A DNA stretch of 38,999 nt from Halomonas sp. (GTDB lineage Bacteria > Pseudomonadota > Gammaproteobacteria > Pseudomonadales > Halomonadaceae), in assembly GCF_030457605.1 (NCBI RefSeq), contig NZ_JAKDUR010000019.1:1-38999 (forward strand). The letters are read 5' to 3'. A program made the translations under genes and the position numbers. Below the pieces are notes generated by a model. The model saw only the letters and a list, made by a program, of their open reading frames with translations, did not search any database and had not been told where the DNA came from. This document shows positions 15,929 through 23,255 of this stretch, piece by piece. Positions within the stretch are counted from its first letter, which is position 1, and each line of letters opens with the position of its first letter.

Positions 15929-17005
15929 ATGGCTCACACACGCTCTTTATACCGCGCCGGCATGATCACCACCGCGCTGCTGATGACCGCCGGCACGGCC
16001 ACCGCCGCCGACCAGCCCACCCCGCGCCAGCAGTGGCACCAGGCGGCCGCCCAGCAGTACTCGGCCCTGGCTGACGCCGCCGAGACGCTTGAGCAAAGCG
16101 CCGCCGACTACTGCGCCAACGCCAAAAATCAGCCCAGCGACGACGCCCGCGCCACCCTTGAACACGACTGGCTTGCCGCCTACCAACGCTGGCAGGCGGT
16201 GCGCTACGTTCAGTTCGGCCCCGTTGAGCAGCAAAGCCGGGGCTGGCAGCTGCAGTTCTGGCCTGACAGCAAAAACCTGGTAGGCCGCAAGGTGGGCTTG
16301 GCGCTCAAGGCCGATACGCCGGCCACCCTTGACGACGTCGAGCAGGCCGGCGTGGCGCTGCAGGGCTTCCCCGCGCTTGAGTACCTGCTCTACGACGACG
16401 CCATGGACGACGCCTCGCTGGCCAACCCCGGTGCCTGCGCGCTGGCGCAAAACATCAGCACCCATATCCGCCAGACAACCCAGGCGCTTGAAGACGACTG
16501 GCAGGCCTTTGGCGAGCACTTTGAAAGCACCGACGGCTACACCCATACGCTGTTGCAAAGCGCGGTGCAAAGCGTCGAGCAGCTGGAAGAAAAGCGCCTG
16601 GCAGCACCGCTGGGGCTTGCCGGCACGCCGGCAAACAGCTACCGCGCCGAGGCCTGGCGCAGCGGTGAAAGCGTGGCTCTGATGCGGGCAAGCCTTGAGG
16701 GCCTGCGGGAAGGCGTGATGCCGGGCCTGACGGCGCTGCTGCACAGCCGCGGCCACCCAGCGCTTGTGGATAAGCTGGAAGCACAGCTGGACGAGGTGAT
16801 CGCCCGAGCGAACACGCTGCCCGACGGCATGGTCCGCGCGATAGAAGCCCCGACCATTGAAGGCGAAGGCCCCGAGCAAAAGGCCGCCTTCGCCGACCTG
16901 CAGGGCTTTTACGTGCAGGTAAGCCAGCTGCGCCGACTGCTGGCAAGCGACGTGGCCGCCGCCACCGGCCTGCGCCGGGGTTTCAACTCAAGCGACGGGG
17001 ACTGA
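15929..17005 (+). CDS. second imelysin-family protein, variant motif
   Basis: A 358-residue exported protein with a signal peptide ending near TATAA (residue 27). It follows the imelysin pattern, with WQAVRYVQFGPVEQ and a second helical half. The GxHxxE site of the first imelysin is replaced by GFPALE (about residues 146-151): proline stands where the metal-linked histidine would be. This matches the second subgroup (COG3489-like) found in these operons, so the change is a subfamily trait and not decay. One base separates its stop from the DUF1513 gene. The upstream repeat element lies between it and the DUF1111 gene. Confidence 0.85.
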   Translation: MAHTRSLYRAGMITTALLMTAGTATAADQPTPRQQWHQAAAQQYSALADAAETLEQSAADYCANAKNQPSDDARATLEHDWLAAYQRWQAVRYVQFGPVEQQSRGWQLQFWPDSKNLVGRKVGLALKADTPATLDDVEQAGVALQGFPALEYLLYDDAMDDASLANPGACALAQNISTHIRQTTQALEDDWQAFGEHFESTDGYTHTLLQSAVQSVEQLEEKRLAAPLGLAGTPANSYRAEAWRSGESVALMRASLEGLREGVMPGLTALLHSRGHPALVDKLEAQLDEVIARANTLPDGMVRAIEAPTIEGEGPEQKAAFADLQGFYVQVSQLRRLLASDVAAATGLRRGFNSSDGD

Positions 17006-17006
17006 T

Positions 17007-18119
17007 ATGGCCGTCAACCAGACTCGCCGCCGCCTGCTCGCCGCCGGGGCCGGGGCGCTGGCCCTGCCCGCCCTGACCACGGTGCCCTCGATCGCCTGGG
17101 CGCTGCCAGGCCGCGAGCACGCCGACTGGCTGTTCAGCGCGGTCAACGACGCCGACGGCCGCCACTGCATTGCCGGGATTACCCCGGGCGGCGAGCGCCA
17201 CTTTACCCTCGCCATCCCCGAGCGCTGCCACGGCGGCTGCCTATCTCCGGCCAAGCCCCAAGCAGTGGTATTTGCCCGCCGGCCGGGCTGGCGCTTCTAC
17301 GTGGTAGACGGTGAGGCGCAAGAAGTGAGCCACCAGATCGACGCCGGCGACGGCTACCACTTCTATGGCCACGGCGTGTTCGAGCCCGCCGGGCGCTACC
17401 TGTACGTCACCGCCAACCGATTGCATGACGCCATGGGGCTGGTGCGGGTCTACGACGCCGAGAGCGACTACCGCCACGTTCGAGATATTGCGCTTGACGG
17501 CATCGGCCCCCACGAGATCCGCCTGCTGCCCGACGGCGAAACGCTGGCGGTGGGGCTTGGCGGCATCAAGACCCACCCGGACTACGGCCGGGTCAAGCTC
17601 AACCTCAAGGATATGGACCCCGCCCTTTTGCTGGTCAACCGCGAAAGCGGTGAGATTACCGCGCGCCACCGGCCGTCCCACCATCAGCTCAGCTGTCGGC
17701 ACCTGGACGTGGCCGCCGACGGCACGGTGATCGCCGGCTACCAGTTTCAGGGGCCGGAGTGGGAAGCCCACCCGCTGCTCTGCCGGCTGGGGCCGGACAG
17801 CGCGTTCTCGGAGCTTGCGCTGAATGACGCGCTGACCGCCAGCCTGCAGCAGTACACCGCAAGCGTCGCCATAAGCCGCAGCCGGCCGCTGGTGCTGGTT
17901 ACCGCACCGCGCGGGCACAAGGTGCTGCTGCTTGACCACCAGAGCGGCGCACTTGTGGCCGAGTATGCGCTGCCCGACGCCGCCGGGGCGCGCTGCGACG
18001 GTACCGGCGGCTTTGTGGTCTCCTCCGGGCGCGGCGGGCTATACCGCATTACCCCGGGCGAGCCCGAGGCGGTCGCGCTTGCCGACCTGCCGCTCAAATG
18101 GGACAACCACCTGACCTGA
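17007..18119 (+). CDS. DUF1513 Tat-exported beta-propeller-type protein
   Basis: A 370-residue protein with a twin-arginine signal (TRRRLLAAGAGALALPAL, residues 5-22), so it should be exported folded through Tat. The body has repeated short strands such as GRYLYVTAN, GLVRVYDAES and HEIRLLPDGETL, typical of a seven-bladed propeller, and matches DUF1513 by context and motifs. It is the last gene of the iron operon, one base after the imelysin stop. Function is unknown; exported propellers next to imelysins are assumed to help metal or haem handling in the periplasm. Confidence 0.85.
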   Translation: MAVNQTRRRLLAAGAGALALPALTTVPSIAWALPGREHADWLFSAVNDADGRHCIAGITPGGERHFTLAIPERCHGGCLSPAKPQAVVFARRPGWRFYVVDGEAQEVSHQIDAGDGYHFYGHGVFEPAGRYLYVTANRLHDAMGLVRVYDAESDYRHVRDIALDGIGPHEIRLLPDGETLAVGLGGIKTHPDYGRVKLNLKDMDPALLLVNRESGEITARHRPSHHQLSCRHLDVAADGTVIAGYQFQGPEWEAHPLLCRLGPDSAFSELALNDALTASLQQYTASVAISRSRPLVLVTAPRGHKVLLLDHQSGALVAEYALPDAAGARCDGTGGFVVSSGRGGLYRITPGEPEAVALADLPLKWDNHLT

Positions 18120-18144
18120 CCCGCCAGGCCGTCGCCTTTTTGCG

Positions 18145-19017
18145 TCAAACGTCCGCCGGCTGCTCGGCCAGCTGGCGGCGAATCAGGTCACCCAGCTTGC
18201 GCGCCGGCTCCGACGGCCGGTGGGGTGCCCAGTGCAGCGCCAGCTCGATGCTCGGCAGCGCCGGCAGGCCGCTGGATTCATCCAGTAGCTTGAGCATCGG
18301 CGTCAGCATGCTGCGGGTAATCACCACGATCGCCAGCCCTGCAATCACCAGCGGCGTCAGTCCGCTCATGGACTGGCTGGTATAGGCTACCTGCCACTGC
18401 CGCCCGGCCGACGCCAGCGCCTGTTCGGCCACCTCCCGAAACACGTCCGCCCCCCGGGTATACAGCGCCAGCGGCAGCGGGTCGCGCAACAGCGGCTGAT
18501 GCTGCAACCCCACCGCCCATAAAAGCGGCTCTCGGCGGATCACCTCACCCCCCGGCGAGTTGCGCTGGCGGGTGACCAGCGCTAGATCCAGCTCGTCATT
18601 TTTCACCCGCTCGGCCAGATCGGCACTGGTGCCACAAATCACCTCCAGCGCTACGCCGGGATACAGCTGGTGAAAGTAGGTAAATACCGCAGGCAGCAGC
18701 AGCGCGTAGTCTTCGGGAATGCCGAGGCGCAACTCGCCGCTGACCTGGCGCGCCTGCATGTCCTGCCAGGCCTCGTCGTTGGCCGCCAGCAACCGCCGGG
18801 CGTGAGTCAGCAAACGTTCGCCGTCGGCGGTAATCTTGAGCTTGCGCCCCACGCGCTCGTGAAGCTCGAGATCCAGCTGCGCTTCCAGCCGTTTCAACTG
18901 CATGCTGACCGTGGACTGGGTATACGACAGCCGGCTGGCCGCGGCGGTCACGCTGCCGGTATCGGCCACCGCCACCAGCGTACGCAGCAGCGTGAGGTCA
19001 AACGTGGGGGCACGCAT
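18145..19017 (-). CDS. LysR-family transcriptional regulator
   Basis: A 290-residue LysR regulator. The N-terminal helix-turn-helix (about residues 8-65: LRTLVAVADTGSVTAAASRL ... VSMQLKRLE) is followed by a substrate-binding domain (GELRLGIPEDYALLLP onward, 92-285). ATG 19017 has AAGGGAG 6 bases upstream. It is divergent from an EamA-family exporter, and the shared region holds a T-N11-A palindrome, so it most likely controls the exporter. The inducer cannot be read from the sequence. Confidence 0.92.
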   Translation of the reverse strand: MRAPTFDLTLLRTLVAVADTGSVTAAASRLSYTQSTVSMQLKRLEAQLDLELHERVGRKLKITADGERLLTHARRLLAANDEAWQDMQARQVSGELRLGIPEDYALLLPAVFTYFHQLYPGVALEVICGTSADLAERVKNDELDLALVTRQRNSPGGEVIRREPLLWAVGLQHQPLLRDPLPLALYTRGADVFREVAEQALASAGRQWQVAYTSQSMSGLTPLVIAGLAIVVITRSMLTPMLKLLDESSGLPALPSIELALHWAPHRPSEPARKLGDLIRRQLAEQPADV

Positions 19018-19046
19018 AAGTCTCCCTTGTTCACGCCCATCAATAC

Positions 19047-19061
19047 ATCACCAACTGTGAT
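19047..19061. promoter_or_regulatory. LysR-type T-N11-A operator
   Basis: ATCAC-CAACT-GTGAT is a perfect inverted repeat with the T-N11-A spacing of LysR sites. It lies 30 bases before the lysR start and 85 before the exporter start. A second loose repeat, CATC-N8-GATG, follows about 20 bases on. Confidence 0.65.
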
Positions 19062-19145
19062 GGTTTATATCAAAAAGCATCGATTTTATGATGTTTAGCC
19101 ACTGAGTATGCTGCGAGAGTGACATTCAGGGCAAGGAGCTATCGC

Positions 19146-20021
19146 ATGCATCAAATTCACCTTTTATCACCCCGCCGTTTCAGCATCGCCGCTGCGTTGG
19201 TTGCCGTTGTGCTATGGAGTTCTGCCCCGCTGCTTGCCGAACAGGCCCGGGATGTTGCTCCGCTGCCACTGGCCGCGCTTACGCTGTTGGCGGGCGCCCT
19301 AGCGACCATGCCGCTTAGCCGGCGCGAGCCTACCCGCCACCTGAGCGTAAGCTGGCGTTTTGCCATCTGGCTGGGATTGCCGCTATTAACCACCGGTGCG
19401 GTCAGCAGCTATTTCATCGGTATGCGGCTGGCGCCAGCCTCGGACGCCGCCCTGATCACCTACACCTGGCCGGTGCTGTTTATCCTGCTTAGCCAGTGGC
19501 TGACCTTTGGCCGGGTACGCTTTGCAAGCGTGCTGGGGGCGCTGATCGCCTTTTCCGGCGCGGCGCTGCTGATGGCCCCCGAGGCCGGCGGCAGCGGCGA
19601 GGGCTCGCTTGCCGGCTACGGCTTTGCCGCGCTGGCCGCGGTGTGCTGGGCGCTGTATTCCTGGCTGTGCCAGGCCACGCCGGTATCGCTTTCCCCGCTG
19701 ATGCCGCGCATTCTGCTGATCGCAAGCGTGATCACCGCGGCGGCGTTTCTGCCCTTTGCCGAAGGCCACGTTGCGCTGCCGGACAACACCACGCTGCTGG
19801 CGGGGCTGGCCATTGGCCTGGGGCCGTTCGGCATTGCCATGGTGGCCTGGGACAAGGCGCTGCGCTTTGGCCGGGCAAGCGTGATCGGAAGCCTGGCCTA
19901 TGGCGTACCGGTGCTGGCGGCGGCGTTTCTGGTACTGGCAGGAATGAGCGTGCTCGACTGGCGTCTGCCGATTGCCGGCGCGCTGGTGGTAGGCGGCTGC
20001 CTGCAGGCCGGCCGGCGCTAG
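19146..20021 (+). CDS. EamA/DMT-family membrane exporter
   Basis: A 291-residue protein with ten membrane helices in two EamA repeats (about 12-140 and 152-288). Motifs such as SYFIGMRLAPASDAALITYTWPV and MVAWDKALRFGRASVIGSLAY are typical of DMT-superfamily metabolite exporters of the YddG/RhaT type. The start at 19146 has AAGGAG 7 bases before; an ATG at 19119 in the same frame has no ribosome site. The substrate is unknown; a LysR regulator next door suggests an amino acid or similar small molecule. Its stop TAG (20019-20021) is the first three bases of a MITE-like repeat. Confidence 0.9.
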   Translation: MHQIHLLSPRRFSIAAALVAVVLWSSAPLLAEQARDVAPLPLAALTLLAGALATMPLSRREPTRHLSVSWRFAIWLGLPLLTTGAVSSYFIGMRLAPASDAALITYTWPVLFILLSQWLTFGRVRFASVLGALIAFSGAALLMAPEAGGSGEGSLAGYGFAALAAVCWALYSWLCQATPVSLSPLMPRILLIASVITAAAFLPFAEGHVALPDNTTLLAGLAIGLGPFGIAMVAWDKALRFGRASVIGSLAYGVPVLAAAFLVLAGMSVLDWRLPIAGALVVGGCLQAGRR

Positions 20022-20164
20022 GCTTTGTCCGGAAAGTGCCTGCGCTTATTCATACGATGTTAAAAACCAGCTCAAAATGCTCATTTACACGCGGTAAACT
20101 GCGCTATTTCGCTGTTTTTTTGCCTTGTCTGAACTGCGCTCGACAACTTTTCCTACAAACCCTA
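20019..20164. mobile_element. MITE-like repeat, copy 1 (full length)
   Basis: A 146-bp element with ends TAGGCTTTGT (20019-20028) and, inverted, TAGGGTTTGT (20164-20155), 9 of 10 matching, followed by a further imperfect GGAAAGT/GAAAAGT stretch. It has no coding capacity. A diverged partial copy lies at about 20845-20915. The terminal TA suggests an IS630/mariner-type TA target, which is an inference. The left end supplies the TAG stop of the EamA gene and the right end supplies the TAG stop of the TVP38 gene. Confidence 0.7.
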
Positions 20165-20833
20165 ATGACGACTCCTGGAGTAACGACGCAGGACATACAA
20201 CAGCACGATACCAACAGCCAGACCGCCTAGCGCCCAGAGCACTTCGTCGTGGTCTTTGGCCGTGGCCAGCGCACCCAGCTGGCTACCCAGCAGCGTGACG
20301 CCAGCAAGCCCTGGCACAATGCCCAGCACCGAGCCGATCATGTAGTCACGAAAGCGCAGATGAAAGGCGCCGGCCATCATGTTGGTCAGGGTAAAGGGCG
20401 CCAGCGGCAGCAAATTGACCACCACCATGGAGCGCACCCCGCGCCCGGCCAGATAGCGCGACAGGCCGTTCAAACGCTGGCCGCCGTAATTGAGCAGAGC
20501 CTCACGCCCGAGCATTTTGCCCACCCGGTAAGACACCACGGAAGAGCACAGTGTCCCCAGGGTAGCGTAAACAAAGCCCCACAACGGGCCGAACACCAGC
20601 CCCGTTACCGCCACCAGAATACTCAGCGGAAACATGACCAGCAGCGCGGCCACGTAGACCCCGCTGACCGCCACAAACGCCCAGGGCGAATCACGCCACT
20701 GCGGCGCGGCTGCCACCCAGTCCCGCGCCCGCTCAACGGTCAGCACATCGTGCATGGCCAGCCACTGCCAAAGCCCGGCGAACCCTGCCAATAATAAAAG
20801 CGCGCCCAGCGCAATATAGAGCGAACGTGTCAT
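20162..20833 (-). CDS. TVP38/TMEM64 (DedA-like) membrane protein
   Basis: A 223-residue inner-membrane protein. The hydrophobic core has FPLSILVAVTGLVFGPLWGFVYATLG (about 68-93) and VVVNLLPLAPFTLTNMMAGAFHL (about 137-160), the conserved TVP38/DedA (SNARE-associated) pattern with re-entrant loops. Such proteins are linked to lipid or polyprenyl-phosphate transport and membrane homeostasis. It precedes a divergent membrane-bound glycosyltransferase. GAGGAA gives the ribosome site. Both ends are edged by copies of the same repeat: the 5' copy appears to hold its promoter and the 3' copy its stop codon. Confidence 0.9.
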   Translation of the reverse strand: MTRSLYIALGALLLLAGFAGLWQWLAMHDVLTVERARDWVAAAPQWRDSPWAFVAVSGVYVAALLVMFPLSILVAVTGLVFGPLWGFVYATLGTLCSSVVSYRVGKMLGREALLNYGGQRLNGLSRYLAGRGVRSMVVVNLLPLAPFTLTNMMAGAFHLRFRDYMIGSVLGIVPGLAGVTLLGSQLGALATAKDHDEVLWALGGLAVGIVLLYVLRRYSRSRH

Positions 20834-20844
20834 GTCTATTCCTC

Positions 20845-20915
20845 AGGCTACGTCTGAAAAGTATCTGCATTCGGCCATACTGTGTTAAAAACCTGCCCCA
20901 CGTACCCATTTACCC
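20845..20915. mobile_element. MITE-like repeat, copy 2 (truncated), with promoter for the TVP38 gene
   Basis: Starting at AGGCT, about 70 bases align with copy 1; shared blocks include TGTTAAAAACC and CCATTTAC/CTCATTTAC. On the minus strand it carries -35 TTAACA (20888-20883), a 17-base spacer and -10 GATACT (20865-20860), correctly placed about 20 bases before the TVP38 ribosome site. The right part of the repeat is missing. Confidence 0.6.
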
Positions 20916-20968
20916 TGATGGCATAACAAGCGCCCCTGCCCCTCAGCGAAACGGCGGGCTTTCATGCC

Positions 20969-23245
20969 ATGTTCACGGGCATTATGTCCCGATCCCGCCC
21001 GAGGAGATTCAAGCGCGTGCACCGCCAGCGACTCATCCAGTGGTTTTTCTATCTCAACCTGACGCTGATTGCCGCCCTGCTTGGCTACAAGGTCTATCTC
21101 AACTTTTTTGAGCAGGATTTTGCCGCCAACCATGCCGTGCAGGTCAAGAAAATAGAAGCATTGCTGGAGCAAAAAGAGCATTACCGCTTTGCAGTGCTGG
21201 GCAATATCAACAACTCGGTGGGGATTTTCGAGCGCAAGATCATCCCCCAGCTGAATCAGGGCGATTACGACTTTGTCATTTCGGCCGGCAATGCCGTGTC
21301 CAGCGGCGGCGAGGACAAGTATCGCGCGCTGTTCGGCACGCTCTCAAAGCTTGATATGCCCTACCTGCTGACCTTTGGCCCGCTGGAAGAAAGCCGCATC
21401 GGCGGGTTTCGTTTTTATGATCACTTCGGCCCCTACCACTTCAGCTTTGCCGCCGGCCACACGCGCTTTACCTTTCTGGACAGCACCGGCACCACCGATT
21501 ATGGCTGGCAGCTGCGCTGGCTGGATGAGCTTCTGCACACCTCCACGGCCCGCGACCATTTTGTCTTCAGCGCCTATCCGCTGTATCCGGTGGACTATTC
21601 AAGCCTGCTGCGTCTGGACGACGATTACCTGTTTCCCGACGCCTCGCGCAAGGACTTTGCCCGGCTCATCGAGCGTGCCGGCGTCAACGCGGTGTTTTCC
21701 GCCGAGCTTGGCCTGTTCGATCGTCAGACCCACGGCACCACCGACTATGTGGTCACCGGCGGTGCCGGCGGGCTGGTGCTCAACCGCGGGAAAAGCCGCT
21801 ATCACTTTGTTTCCGTGGACGTAAACGACGGCAACGTCACCATTGAAGAAAAACCGCTGGATATCGGTCAACATCCGTTCTGGCGCACCGCGGAAAGCCT
21901 GTGGTTCTTCATTTATTCGCTGTTTTACGTGGGCTATCTCAATTTCATCCTGCTGGTGGCGATCTTCATCGCCATTGCCATCTGGCTATACCGCCGAATT
22001 TTCACCGAGCCCCACTACTACCCCGATTTCGATATCGACCCGGACGATGATGACGGCACGCCGCTGCGCACGGCCATGTTCACCAACAATTACCTGCCGT
22101 TTATCGGCGGCGTGCCGATTTCCATCGAGCGCCTGAAGCGCGGGCTAGCCGCTCTGGGGCAACCGGTCATGATCGTCGCCCCGCGCTATGCCATCCGGCA
22201 GAGCAGCCATGACGAAGCCGACGTACTGCGCCTGCCTTCGCTTTTGCCGCTGGGCAAACATCAGGAGTTCCGGCTGGCCAACATCTTCACCTGGCGGATT
22301 TTTTCCCGGGTGCGCGCCTTTGCGCCGGATGTCATTCACGTGCATCACCCGTTCTGGATCGGCCGTGCCGGCCAGCTGGTCGGCCGCCTGCTGCGCGTGC
22401 CGGTGGTCTATACCTACCACACCCGTCTTGAGCACTACGCCCATTATGTACCGCTGCCCGGGCCGCTGTTTCGTAATTTTATCTCTCACGCGCTGGTCAA
22501 GCGCTTCGCCAACGGCTGCGATGCCATCATTGTGCCGACCAGCTCAGTGGAGGAATATTTACGCATCATCGGGGTGAAAAAACCGATCTTCGTGCAGCCG
22601 ACAGGCATTGAATACGAGCGCTTCGCCCGGACAGACCCGAGCGCCGTCGCGGCGCTGAAAGCGCAATACGGGCTGGATGGTAAACGCATTCTGGTATCGA
22701 TCTCGCGCCTTAGCCGCGAAAAAAACATCGATTTCATGCTCGACGGCCTGCGCCTGCTGCACGACAGTGGCGAGCACAACGCCCACCTGCTGCTGGTGGG
22801 CGAAGGGCATGACCGCCAGCGCCTTGAGGCACGCATTGACGCGCTTGAGCTTGCCGACCACGTCACCCTTGCCGGCGCGGTGCCGCCGGCGGACATTCCG
22901 CTTTACTGCCACATGGCCGAGCTGTTCGTCTTCGCTTCGCGGTCGGAAACCCAGGGTATGGTGGTGCTTGAAGCCATGGCCGCCGGCCTGCCGGTGGTGG
23001 TGATCCGTTCAAGCGGCATCGAGGATATCGTCAGCCAGGGCGGCAACGGCTATAAAACCGCACCGGACGTACAGGCATGGAGCCACGCCGTCGCCACGCT
23101 GCTAAGCGATGACGACAAGCGTCGGCGCATGGGCCGGCAGGCAGCCGACTTTGCCGCCGGCCATCGCATCGAACATTTTGCCCACAGCGTACTGCGGGCG
23201 TATCGCTACGCCGTGGCGGCCAAACGCAAGCACCGCCGCAAATGA
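20969..23245 (+). CDS. membrane fusion protein: degenerate metallophosphoesterase domain plus GT4 glycosyltransferase
   Basis: A 758-residue protein. After a basic start there is a membrane helix (about 24-45), a calcineurin-fold-like domain (about 70-295), hydrophobic helices (about 310-345), then a GT4 glycosyltransferase (about 365-745). The GT part starts TAMFTNNYLPFIGGVPISIE, similar to diacylglycerol glycosyltransferases, and has the EX7E motif in SETQGMVVLE near residue 660. In the phosphoesterase-like domain the metal motifs are altered: AVLGN for DxH, SAGNAV for GDxx, FGPLEE for GNHD, FSAELG for GHxH. It is probably a non-catalytic domain facing the periplasm. A glycolipid product is likely but the sugar is unknown. 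Starts at 20969 and 20984 are equally plausible; neither has a clear ribosome site. Confidence 0.85.
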   Translation: MFTGIMSRSRPRRFKRVHRQRLIQWFFYLNLTLIAALLGYKVYLNFFEQDFAANHAVQVKKIEALLEQKEHYRFAVLGNINNSVGIFERKIIPQLNQGDYDFVISAGNAVSSGGEDKYRALFGTLSKLDMPYLLTFGPLEESRIGGFRFYDHFGPYHFSFAAGHTRFTFLDSTGTTDYGWQLRWLDELLHTSTARDHFVFSAYPLYPVDYSSLLRLDDDYLFPDASRKDFARLIERAGVNAVFSAELGLFDRQTHGTTDYVVTGGAGGLVLNRGKSRYHFVSVDVNDGNVTIEEKPLDIGQHPFWRTAESLWFFIYSLFYVGYLNFILLVAIFIAIAIWLYRRIFTEPHYYPDFDIDPDDDDGTPLRTAMFTNNYLPFIGGVPISIERLKRGLAALGQPVMIVAPRYAIRQSSHDEADVLRLPSLLPLGKHQEFRLANIFTWRIFSRVRAFAPDVIHVHHPFWIGRAGQLVGRLLRVPVVYTYHTRLEHYAHYVPLPGPLFRNFISHALVKRFANGCDAIIVPTSSVEEYLRIIGVKKPIFVQPTGIEYERFARTDPSAVAALKAQYGLDGKRILVSISRLSREKNIDFMLDGLRLLHDSGEHNAHLLLVGEGHDRQRLEARIDALELADHVTLAGAVPPADIPLYCHMAELFVFASRSETQGMVVLEAMAAGLPVVVIRSSGIEDIVSQGGNGYKTAPDVQAWSHAVATLLSDDDKRRRMGRQAADFAAGHRIEHFAHSVLRAYRYAVAAKRKHRRK

Positions 23246-23255
23246 CGCTCGCCGT

